A stretch of 28,883 bases of DNA from Neelides folsomi. Taxonomy: Eukaryota > Arthropoda > Collembola > Neelipleona > Neelidae. Position 1 is the first letter of the stretch. Every line of letters starts with the position of its first letter. The stretch covers positions 1 to 28,883 of the forward strand of contig JAQGBZ010000588.1 in assembly GCA_034687125.1 (NCBI GenBank), written 5' to 3'. The translations under genes and the position numbers were made by a program. Shown here one piece after another: positions 1 through 10,100 of this stretch. The notes beneath the pieces were generated by a model. It did not search any database and had not been told where the DNA came from. It saw nothing but the letters and a program-made list of their open reading frames with translations.

Positions 1-125
1 GTCCCATTATTAATTCTAATGGCATGCTGATAAAATTAAATATACTCTAGTTGGCTGATTAAAATTAGACGAAATAGCATTCGTCCAATAGAAAGGTATC
101 TAAATAACAGAAGGGTGGGAATTAC

Positions 126-220
126 TTAACAGAATATTGTAGTCGAGATGACAGATGTCCAGAAATCCTGTAGTCCAGGTCGGAATTATGGCGAGAAACA
201 GGCGATGGTGATGTTTTCTT
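126..220 (-). other. Possible internal exon of an off-window minus-strand gene
   Basis: On minus, 31 codons plus 2 nt are open between a CTTCAAG acceptor (exon starts at 220) and a GTAATT donor (after 126). GTAATT is a common donor type in this window. The peptide is Ser/Arg-rich with a protein-like composition and contains SPSPVSRHNSDLDYRISG. I do not recognise the family. The plus strand of the same stretch is also open from an ATG at 148 to a TGA near 222, so the strand is not certain. GC content is higher than in the flanks, which is why I list it. Further exons would lie outside the window. Confidence 0.22.
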
Positions 221-306
221 CTTGAAGATCCAATGACAAATAGTACCAATAGTAATATTTTATGTATAAAAGTTTAAATTTGTGTGAAATGGTAGATTAG
301 GAAGGA

Positions 307-500
307 ATTTTCTTTCCATGCAAATACAAAAAGGTAAGTCAAAACAAATTATTTAACAATAAGAAATAATATATACCTAGTACATACATAAAGAATGAAT
401 AAATAAATAGTTTTCTTTCCATTCAAATGAAGGAAAGCCAAAGCAAATTATTTAACAATGTTAACTTACACATAAAAGATAATATATACATAGTGCAAAC
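307..500. repeat. Imperfect direct duplication, unit about 80-100 bp
   Basis: Two copies share TTTTCTTTCCAT, AAACAAATTATTTAACAAT / AAGCAAATTATTTAACAAT and ATAATATATAC.TAGT in the same order. The first copy starts near 307 and the second near 411. They have diverged by substitutions and small indels, which suggests an old tandem duplication. Confidence 0.6.
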
Positions 501-651
501 ATTAATACCTAATTTAAATGGAAATAATGTTAATAATATAAGAAAAGATGGGAATGAGATAAGAATGACCATACGATGAATTGAACCATACGTTGAAAAA
601 GGTATTAGATAAGATAAGAATAAGATGAATAAACTTTTTGATAAGAAGGAA

Positions 652-753
652 TACGATGAGAAATTTTTACGATGAGATAATAATACGAAGAGAACATGTT
701 ACGATGAGTTTTTTACGATGAGAACACTTTAATATGAGAAGGATTACGATGAG
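652..753 (+). repeat. Cluster of TACGATGAG 9-mers
   Basis: Exact TACGATGAG occurs at 652, 668, 700, 714 and 745. A near match (TACGATGAA) lies near 572. Spacing is irregular (14-32 bp), so this is a degenerate short repeat or a cluster of binding-site-like words, not a clean microsatellite. Confidence 0.65.
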
Positions 754-1006
754 CTACGAGGCTCCCACTTTTGTTATGTTAATTCTACTTATTTCACCAT
801 TTTGTGAAAATATCATTTAAAATAATTCAGATTTTTATCAGAGCTTTTTCTTCCATTGAGCTTTTACTGATTTATTCAAAATTTAAACTAGTGATAGTTT
901 CATACAAAGTTACACATTTGTAAATTACTGGAAAGTTATAAAAGACATCATTTAATTGACAGTAAAACTTGATAATCTTTTCATAACCAATTGATAAAAT
1001 CTTCTT

Positions 1007-1012
1007 TTTATT
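1007..1012 (-). terminator. Candidate poly(A) signal AATAAA for the His/Gly-rich gene
   Basis: AATAAA reads on minus at 1012-1007, 23 nt past the stop codon. A second AATAAA lies at 876-871, so the true 3' end could be either. Confidence 0.35.
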
Positions 1013-1034
1013 CTTTAATATTCCTTTTATAGTC

Positions 1035-4000
1035 TTAACCACGAGCATATCCATTTGGATGAGTTTGTAGACCATAAGACGGAACAAATCCTTGTCCACC
1101 ATATCCACCACTATGGATTCATAAAAACAATATAATTAAAATGATCAACATTATAAAATCAATAGTTAATCAACATTGTTTTATTACCCTCCATGATGAT
1201 GTCCACCATAAGCCCCTCCATGGCCTGCATTTTGGTGTCCATGATGATGACGATGACCATGATGGTAGCCATGTTGACCATGGTGCTGACCATGTTGACC
1301 ATGTCCATGATTATGTCCACCATAATGATTCCCGTGACCATGATGATGTCCATGATGATGTCCAGTCCCTTGGTGTCCATGATGTCCATGTTCAGATCCT
1401 CCATGGTGACCATGACCATGTTGATGATGGTGATGATGACCATCGTTATTTCCATGATGACTGTAATTAAAATATTTATAATTTAATGATTATTACAAAC
1501 AACAACTTGCCATATACAATTAGGTATGCATCTTGTATTATACTAAATATATATATAACTTTTATATTATTTACCTGTGGTGACCATAATGTCCCTTTTC
1601 TCCATTTGCCGATTTGTGCCCTATTGGTTAAAATATATAATTAAAACTACATTTAAAATTTGTATTTTTTTATAATGACAATGTTAAGTATAGAGTATTG
1701 TACATATATATAATATGTTGAACATTATATTACTTATATGTAAATTTTAAGATCTTATTTTTTCATCCTCTTGTTAGAAATTTACCTTTGTGAGCTGAGT
1801 CATGATGGGCATTTTCATGGTTTCCGTAGTTCCCTTCATTTTGATTTTGGTGTGCTGAATCATGGTAAGCCCCATGGTGTTCTTTTCCGCCCTCGTCCAC
1901 ATGTTGTTCTCCATGTTCTCCATGCTTCGCGTGATGACTATCAGTGTGATAGTCGTCGTAGAATCGATGTTGCTTGCTATACTCATCCTTTCATTAACAA
2001 AACCAAATTAATGATACAAATACATTTATACCAGTATAATCAAGGTATATATTTTTTGAATACAATTGATTGATTATTACCTTATGATAAACGTTCCTAA
2101 ATCCCTTGGTTGAATGACCCCTTCGGTGTCCCGACTTTTGTCCATATTTTGCTGCTTTTGATCCTTTTGTCCCATGATGGTGACTTCCATGATGTTGACC
2201 GCCTTTTTTGTGTCCCTTGGTATACCCGCTTTGGCTTCCGTAGTGTCCCTTCTTTGTTCCTTTGTCGTGATGGCCGACCTTGCCGCGGTTGTAGCCATGT
2301 GTGGATTTGTATCCCTCGTTTCCTTTCGAGCCTTCACTCCCATGGTGCGAACTTTCATGCCTTAACCGTTGAAAAGGATGTAGAACAAATTAATTATTTA
2401 CAAACTACTATCATTTTAATATCTTTACATTTATACCATTAAACATGTGAATGTATGCAATGTGCGATTTGCATAATATGCAAAATTCCTTCGATTAAAA
2501 AGTTTAACATTAACTAATTGTAAGTGTTTAATTTTTGGTAAAGAACTTAAAGAAGAATAAGAAGATCCTTGTTCTTATATACATTATCTTTCTACGATTA
2601 TAATATGGTATTAATGTATGGTTCAAGGAACAATTTATAAATGCTCAAATAGCGTTTTATCTCCCAATCCCCGTCATTGCATGATACGGTCTCATTGCAC
2701 AAATTGAAGAATAAAAAAATATGGTTTGTGATCCTTTGCGGTTTCAATCCCGTCTCAGATCTTTCACTTTCAACTTCCATTTTACATTGTGGGAGTTCAA
2801 GTGGAAAATAAGAATGGCAATGAAAAAACGATCCTGAGCAAATTCAAATGAAATGAGGACATTTTTTTCTATTCATTGGACAATACATTCTTTTTACTCA
2901 TTCTCGCTTAGGAGAATATACTTATATAATGACACCTGTATTATATAACTTAACTAAGGTTGCATTATTGCCCTTATTTTAATTTACTTCTTACTCATAT
3001 TATAAATGTTATAAACATAAAGGCCCAAATAAATTGTATAAAAACCGTATGAGAATAATTAGCTCCTATACTGCGGCTATTTCACTTTATAGGAAAATTA
3101 CCGCAATTGGAATGTAAGGTGCCATTAACTTCAATACACAACAATTTTTTTCATTCCCATTATATTTAAAGATAAAAAATTGTGTGTTGATTTCAGTTTC
3201 ATCAACTTTTGATTGATCAGGAAGATTTTTTGTCAATCATTCATTTGCTGGGAATTTGATTTAAAAAATCCCATAATGGCCTATTAAAAGTTTAACACGG
3301 TTTAAGCTATTAAGCTATTTGAGAATTAAAGATATAAAATAGCTTTAGCAACAATTCCGGATGTCTTGTCATGATGAATCACAAATCCTTGAAGACATTT
3401 AGTCCCAGACAATTGTGAGCTATTATCAAATTCATTTTAATCTTATTTTATTATGGTAAATCAAAAGTGACTCAAAAGTGAACGTTGTTCAGTTCAATGG
3501 AATTTCCCATTAAAATGTTGATATTAAATACCTGTATAGTAAATTAAATTTCATACACTACTTAACAGAATATGTATGTGTAGAATGTGTACATAACGAT
3601 TAAAAATATTTTTTAAATATAATTGACCATTTACTGTAAGTTAATTAACATAATTAAATATTAATTTAATAATGAATTTTAATTTTCTTACTCAGCTCCT
3701 TGATCGTGAGCCTTATCAAGATTTCCATAAGATCCGTGTCCATATCGATCCCCTCCACTTGTTCCATAAAGATCTTGAGCCGAGATCTCCAAATCTCTTC
3801 GTCTCCTCACTGAATCTCCTGTGTGATTTAAAGTTGAATTTGCGGGGACGACGACGGTGGCGATCTCCCCGCTTTCCTCACTCTCACTTTCTGACGAGGA
3901 CGAAGAACTCCCAGAGCTCAAAATCGAATTCAACACCGTCTCATTTTGAATTTGGGATGGACTAGGGGAGAGGAAATTCCCATCACCGGTGCACAACCCG

Positions 4001-4044
4001 GTTGCCACTCCGACAAATAGAAGGACTAATTGTGGAGTTGTCAT
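1035..4044 (-). CDS. Secreted histidine/glycine-rich protein, 6 exons, 409 aa
   Basis: Minus-strand exons: 4044-3692, 2360-2081, 1987-1786, 1620-1575, 1460-1188, 1110-1035. All five junctions have GT-AG and matching phases, and the frame ends in TAA. Residues 1-20 look like a signal peptide (MTTPQLVLLFVGVATGLCTG). Next come an acidic Ser/Glu-rich stretch (43-60), three N-glycosylation sequons (N34, N69, N73), and RRRR-D at 80-84, a likely furin site. Residues 118-293 are Lys/Gly/His-rich and include KGHKKGGQHHG and HKDEYSKQHRFYDDYH, which resemble arthropod proteins usually named histidine-rich glycoprotein. About 41 of the 91 residues encoded by exon 5 are His, mostly in GHHHG/GQHG repeats; the tail is Gly/Tyr-rich. 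I infer an extracellular metal-binding or matrix/cuticle role; the family function is not established. An in-frame ATG lies at 4044, just after a short leader behind a TATA promoter. Confidence 0.85.
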
Positions 4045-4071
4045 CACAAAGGTCCAAAGTGGTGAACTGTC

Positions 4072-4110
4072 TGAGGGCCTCAGATTTCAACGGGCCTCTA
4101 TTTATATAGG
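4072..4110 (-). promoter_or_regulatory. TATA box and initiator of the His/Gly-rich gene
   Basis: On minus, TATATAAA lies at 4108-4101. A CTCAGACAGT initiator-like sequence puts a plausible start A at 4072, about 30 nt downstream of the TATA. The predicted 5' leader is about 28 nt before the ATG at 4044. Spacing and order match a classical arthropod TATA/Inr core promoter. Confidence 0.7.
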
Positions 4111-4442
4111 AGGACAATGACAATGCCAAAAGGGGTTGAAAGCTCCGCCTTCCAAATTCCAAGAAAGAGCGCAATAAAGACATTACACCTATTGATACAT
4201 AAATAAAGTCAGGGGTGTTTAATCCGCTTGAGATTCGCGAAAAAATCCAAATTAGATTTGGGTCGTTTTAAACTCGCAAATTACATGCAATGGTGATGGT
4301 TGTTAGGATTCATTTTAATAACTATGCATAATAATAACTAAAGATACTCACATACAGGTACTTACTTACTAATATACATATTTATTGTATATGATGAATG
4401 CACATTTAAATAATAAATTTTATATAGGTAGTAGAGTTCATT
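4111..4442. other. Intergenic stretch, no gene seen
   Basis: This lies between the His/Gly-rich gene promoter and the 3' end of the RIB43A-like gene. It is AT-rich and I see no coding exon. Confidence 0.5.
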
Positions 4443-4448
4443 TTTATT
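4443..4448 (-). terminator. Candidate poly(A) signal AATAAA for the RIB43A-like gene
   Basis: AATAAA on minus, about 200 nt past the TAA at 4649. This is the first canonical hexamer I found downstream of the stop. Confidence 0.4.
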
Positions 4449-4648
4449 CAGGACTTGATAGCAATTGCTCTTCAATACCACTCCTAAAGCTTGTAGCTAT
4501 ATAAATACACTTAAACACCTGATGTAATCCAATTTTATAGTTGAGGAATTTAACATTGAGCATGATGGGAATTGTTGAAGGGGATTTGTAAGAATAATTG
4601 AAAGAATATTGAAATTGTCAAATGGTTGAATGGGCGATCTGTGTGGAG

Positions 4649-6177
4649 TTAACGAGTGGAGGTGTTGAATTGAGCGTAGTATTCCTCAGTTGGAGTGTCC
4701 TTGTAAAGATGGTTGTTATTGTAGTGTTGACGAAGAGTCTGCTCACGAGCCAAACGCTGATTCATGTCACTTGTCTTCTTGACAACGTCCCTGGAAAATA
4801 ATTAAAATAGTTAATTAGAATTGAATTAAATTTTTAAACTAATAATAATTCAATATTTCAACAAATTGAAATAGTCCATAAATATAAAATGTTCAAGACT
4901 GGGCAGGATTTAGTGTGATCTAATTACTTTCGACGATTTACAACTTCATGTTCAGCAATTCTTCCCAAGAGGTTATCACGACGATTCTTGCGATCCCAAG
5001 CATCGTTAAATTTCTTCTCGTCCGACTCTCGTTGACGTTTCTCGAGCATTTGAACAACTTGTTCGTCTTTGATGGCAGCAATCTGTGCAGATGAATATCC
5101 ACGGAATTCATCACGAAGGACTCGGTGTGGTCCAAGGCGTGAACCGTAATTGGCAGTCATTTCAGTCTCAACTTGGCCATCAAGAGCAGCGTTAACTTTG
5201 GCCTGGTTCTCCTTAGCCTTTTTCTCAGCAGCCTTTATTTAAAATATTTAAAATGATTAATTATTAGTTTCATGGTAACTGGGATCAGATATAGCCAATG
5301 CATGGGAGTTAAATGGAATTATAATTTATTGGTGATAAAGTGTGATTAATCAATTGAGAAATTACCAGAGTTTTATTGAAGGAAACAAGGGCTTTGACCA
5401 CTTGAAGTTTTGCTTCTTTCACTCGCGTTTCCAATTCGGCCACGACGCGTTTTTGACGAAGGAATTCATTTGCATAAGCTTTCTCGAGTTTCTTTTCTTC
5501 TTCTTCTCGGGCTTTCTTTTCTTCAATCTGCTTTTTCAAAGCGGCAGAGTCAACCTGGAAATGGAGAAAGAACAATTATTTATTAAGCCCTTCATTCATC
5601 TAATTAACATATAAAAGTATAAAATCAAATGACTTAATACCCAACGAGAACAGGATTGGCGCCCCTGCTTCTGATTTGGCTTTGACCATCTTACATCATT
5701 CATCAGGGACGCCAACTCTCTGTTCCAAGGCTTTGGGTAGTATCCCTATGATATCAAGTGGCAAATTACATTAAATGACCTTTGACATCACATGACTTAC
5801 ACCTAAGGCATCACGGGACCAATGACATTGAATGACCTTTGAGATCACATGACTTATGGTGATATCGTTATGGAATCATGTGACTATGGGGGTCATATGA
5901 CCTATAACATGAAATGACATTTGGCCATGAATGACCTTTGACATTGAATGGCCCATGACCCATTACATGATGTCACATGACATGACATGAACCAGTGGCA
6001 TGATAAAAGGAATATGAAATTATGAAATGCCCTGTGAAATCGAGAAAATTAAAATCTTACTCCCAGTTGGCGGACCGCCGGGTTGAAAACCCGCTGTCTT
6101 CGCTGTTCTTCGGCTGCTCGACGACGAGCAATCCGAGCCGCCTCCTTGGGTTCAATCGGGAGATCGAGTTTGAACAT
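4649..6177 (-). CDS. RIB43A: RIB43A-like protein (RIBC family), 4 exons, 250 aa
   Basis: Minus-strand exons: 6177-6061, 5554-5366, 5232-4928, 4790-4649; all junctions keep frame. RIB43A/RIBC proteins are coiled-coil microtubule inner proteins of ciliary doublets. The N terminus has the family signature: MFKLDLPIEPKEAARIARRR, then RVFNPAVRQLG joined to VDSAALKKQIEEK. The second half carries LGPHRVLRDEFRGYSSAQIA, Glu/Arg-rich coiled coil, and the family C terminus EYYAQFNTSTR. Relatives are usually about 370-390 aa. Here roughly 120 central residues are absent, including the block around REFDL and the GEDL motif; exon 2 moves from the N-terminal VD block straight to the VKALVSFNK-type coil. Exon 1/2 and 2/3 junctions are both phase 0, so no exon appears to be missed. 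Expected in ciliated sensory cells or flagellated sperm. Confidence 0.9.
5635..5742. mobile_element. Inverted pair of CAGGG-type ends in a RIB43A intron
   Basis: The right arm begins CAGGGACGCCAACTCTCTGT at 5704. The reverse complement of the left arm begins CAGGGGCGCCAATCCTGTTC at 5667. Similarity continues outward through GTTC...TTGGGTA. The arms face outward from a 36-bp centre, like two transposon termini placed back to back or one long hairpin. CAGGG-starting termini are typical of hAT elements, but no transposase or target duplication was identified. Confidence 0.45.
5770..6002 (+). repeat. Degenerate TGACC/CATGAC-rich repeat array in RIB43A intron 1
   Basis: The unit AATGACCTTTGACATCACAT (5775 region) recurs as AATGACCTTTGAGATCACAT near 5832 and as AATGACCTTTGACATTGAAT near 5929. 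TGACATGACATGA follows near 5985. It may be the inside of the element whose end starts at 5704. Confidence 0.55.
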
Positions 6178-7195
6178 TGTCGTGAAGGTTGGATGAGATT
6201 TAAGGTCACTTGAAGTTGATTTTTTTGATTGAAAGAGAGAGTGAAGGGAAGACGCTTCCGAACTGGGAAGACTTCAGAGGGCGAATGAGCGAATGAACGA
6301 ATGAGCGAGAGAAAGGACTGAGGGCAATGACCTGGTCACACGACTCCCTGACCCAACATGTGACTTACATTTAACCATCAACTCCACCGTTTGAATACTC
6401 ACTTCATTTAGCCTTCTAATTACCTTAATCTTAAACAAATCCAATTTTACTTTCTACGACGATTACTTTCAACGTGTGTTGCTTTCTTTCCTATTCTTCG
6501 TTCTTCCTCTAACTTGCGAGTGAATGGAAGCGGAAGTGAGAAAAATTCCTTGGTTCAAATGTTTGATCAATAATGGTTATTTATCAAACTTTCGTCTCTA
6601 CAATGTTGACTTTAATTGATCAATATTAAGTAAGATGGAAACTTTATAGCATTTATTTAATAAATTTAATAATATTAACATGCGTGTAAAATTTTTATTT
6701 GCAACTTTATATTATATTGTTGTTAATGGGACTGTATTCATTCTGAATTTGTAATATATGATTTGAATAAAGAGTTTTAATTAAAATTGGACCTTAAAAG
6801 TTTCATTTATTTAGATCATAATTATTTATAAACAATTAATGCTACATTTTAATTCATGTATATCTTAGGTTCATATCTCTTTCTGATTTAAAGTAAAATC
6901 CAATTTAATTGTAAATTTAAGAAAAACCATAAAAAATGAAATTTCTTATAGAGTACATATACTTAAAGTACATAGTGATTCTTAATGATAATATATAAAG
7001 ATTGATAGCTTTAACAATTATTGTGATGTAATGTTATTGTTATTAAAACATTCAAATTGCATTATTACTAACGATAAGACTTTAAAAAATAAATGCATAT
7101 TTAGAAGAAACTAAGGAGAAGTATTTGTATATAATGATAAATACTTATAACCCATTCATGGAGTTAACAGTTTAAAAACATTAAAATAACGTTAA
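6178..7195. other. Intergenic: RIB43A 5' flank and mesh 3' flank
   Basis: 6178-6560 is the upstream region of the RIB43A-like gene. It contains repeated GAATGAGCGAATGAACGAATG near 6280-6310 and no obvious TATA. 6560-7195 is AT-rich, with several AATAAA hexamers on minus (for example 6811-6806) that could end the mesh transcript. No exon was seen. Confidence 0.5.
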
Positions 7196-10100
7196 TTAGA
7201 CAGAAATGTCTTTACTAACATAACCAACTTCTTGGCTATTTGGATCAATCGGCGGTGGGGGCGGAGGATACGAAGGAAGGTTTTTTTCCATTGACATCTC
7301 CAATTTATTCCTTGAAGGTTCTCGGGCAAATTCATCCAATTCAATTTTGTCTTCTTTCTTTGGCACGGGTCGACGATTGATTTTTGCTCTTCCGACAATC
7401 GTCTTTTCTCCCCCGGGTGATGAAACTGAAGAGGTTGAAGATTCTCCACCATTCCGATCATGCTTTTTAGGTGAATTGGGAACGGGCAATTTCTCCAATG
7501 AAGGATTTCTCTTCACAAATGTGGCAGTTTCTTTGGGACGATCCTCTATTATGAACAATTTTGGTTTATCTGTCATAGGAATCATTTGATCGCCTTTGTC
7601 CGACTCGAACTTAGACCTTAAGGAATTTCTGAAATTTCCAAGCCCCATTCTTTGTTCTTTTTCTACATTGTAATAATCCGTTGTATCATCGTTCTTGGCT
7701 ACCCGTCGACAATAAAGGAAAACGATGAAGCCAATGAGGACAATGGGAATCAAAATCCCTAAAATGACTCCAGCAGTTTTGGCTGCAGCGACTGATTGAT
7801 GTTCCCCCTCCTCTGAAAAATTAATATTAAATAAATGTAAAAAGTTTGAATTTAATTATTATATTGATAATGATTATTAACTTGTTATAATGTTGATTCA
7901 ATTCATACCAATGCATCTTGTTGTTTTAGAAGGATACCAATTGAGCCATTCTGATTCAACTCTTTTGTCATCTTCAAAATTATCCGGTTCATTCCATTCC
8001 CCATTAGCTTGACAAACTCTTTTCCTTGCTCCGATAATAATAAAATTATTGTCACAATCAAAGCGAACTTCTGTCCCTGGTGTGTATTTAAATGTACTTT
8101 TTCTTCCATGAATTGGAGTCATCAAAGCACCACATGAAATAACTAAAAAAACATGATGTGTTAATAATATAAATATATAAATTATATTTATATAATTGTT
8201 CAATTATAAATGTTATCGTTAATCTTGTTATATTTCACCTGGTTTAAGTTCATGTTCTTTGAGTGCAATAAACTGAGATTGATAGTATTTTGACCAATGT
8301 GCAAATTCCCTATTTAAACTCACACTGTAATCGTATTTACATTGGTAAGAGTCTCCACAAAAATCTTCGACTTCATGAGGCTTCAGAGATCTATTATTTA
8401 TCAAAATTAAATTTTAATTATAAATTTTTATAAGGTTTAATATAATTAAAATAAGCCTTACACATCATTGGCAATTATGATATAAGGATCAGTGGAAAAA
8501 ACAGGTCTAAAGCTTTTATCGTTGTAACTGCTACTCGTTTTCCCATTTTCGTGATAAAATAACGAATAGCCCTTTTCATCATTATCTTTATTATCCACAG
8601 CCCCTAAACCCATAACATAAAGATTAATTAAGAATTAAATAATAAGATTTACAGTTAATTAAGAAATTTAAATGTTCATTTACATTTAAGTCCGAATTCG
8701 TGCATTGTGTTCAAACTGTTAGTTCCTCCAACAGGGCCGATTGATCCATCAGGAAGTGCAAAATCATCTTCGGCTATTCCACTCCAATTACCAAAAAGAC
8801 CTCTTGTGTCATTCTAATTAGAAACCATATTTATTAATTTACAAATCCCAAATTAAATAATTACTGATTTTTACAATTAATGAATTGACAATTAAAAAAC
8901 TTGTCATACGAGGAAAGTCATAGGCAAATAAACTCTGCATGTCATGTGTCCTTTGTTTTCAATCACTTCAACTCCGGCTCCTGATTCGAACATGGCAATG
9001 ACATGGGATTGATTTTGAATTTGTGTTGGGGTGTAAACTGTCACTCCAGGGAAGGATTGAATTCTTTGAGGATATCTGTCAAAAAATATTCTGTGATGGT
9101 CCACAATGACGTCCAGTTTGTATCGCCATTGAGCGTCTCTTGGTCGGAGTCGAATTTCCACAATTGAAGAACGATTGTCTTTGGCTGCAATGGCCGTCAA
9201 AGCTGTGGCTCTCACTTCTCCATAATTGTTGTCAGAAAGTTGTTCGAATCTTCCTTGGACGTCCAAATTGTGTCGATCGCTTTTGGATTTCACAAGAACA
9301 AATTCTCCTTTGCCGTTAAAAGTATATTGGACTTCGTCAAAGGTATAAATGTGAGGATCTCCAAATACAGTTGCTATTAAAAATACAAGAAATTAACTTA
9401 ATTGAAAAACTTTTTTTTAAAATTATATAGTAATTAATAATTGTAAATTATAATTGTGATTAATGTTACCAATTCCAGGTGGTTGATAACCAACACAATT
9501 TTGTGATGGACGTCGTTCAAAGCGAAGTGCCATACACCACCAACTTTGTTCTCTTTCCCACATGCAACATGGGAAGAAGGGAGCAACATCGTGAAGATAA
9601 TGAGACAATGAAGGAACCTTTGAAGCTTCGTTCCAAGGGATGTGACCTAGGTCATGAGCACGACCAGGTCGACCGCCCCATTTCTGATCTGCTGTCATCA
9701 TCAAATATCCATACATGTCATAACAACACTGTTGCCCTCCTCCAGTTGCTCTGAAATTAATATTTGATTAAACAATATTTAAAAAAAAGCTTAAATAAAT
9801 TAACAATATTTTACTAATCTAAAAGTATTCGTAGTTCAAAATTCATTAACTTACGAAGGCATAGCAGAACGAACGCAATGCTTAGCATTTTCATGTAAAT
9901 GACAATTTGCTACTTTTCCATCTTTGTCGCAATTTTGATCAGGAAGAAATCTCCCTTTATCTGCTAATGCTTGTTCCAACTTACATGGACAGATTGGTAA
10001 CTGAAATTAGAAAAGGGTTAATTTATAAAATGAATATATTAAATATTATTTCACAATTGAACACTTTAGTTTTTTTAAAATTACATCAGCAGCAAAATTT

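Larger units (their letters stand above)
1..871. other. AT-rich intergenic region with short repeats
   Basis: Apart from the possible exon at 126-220, I see no gene. The stretch holds an imperfect direct duplication (about 307-385 and 411-500) and a cluster of TACGATGAG 9-mers (652-753). Confidence 0.6.

Noticed and set aside
1141..1486. Long plus-strand open frames across the His-rich exon, coding Asp/His- or Met-rich peptides
   Set aside because: They are the reverse complement of the GHH codon repeats (CAT/ATG) and have no splice support; the minus reading joins in phase to five other exons.
2598..2780. Minus-strand 60-codon frame starting MEVESERSETG
   Set aside because: It lies in intron 1 of the His/Gly-rich gene and has no downstream splice partner or recognisable motif. 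The signal-peptide exon at 4044-3692 fits in phase instead.
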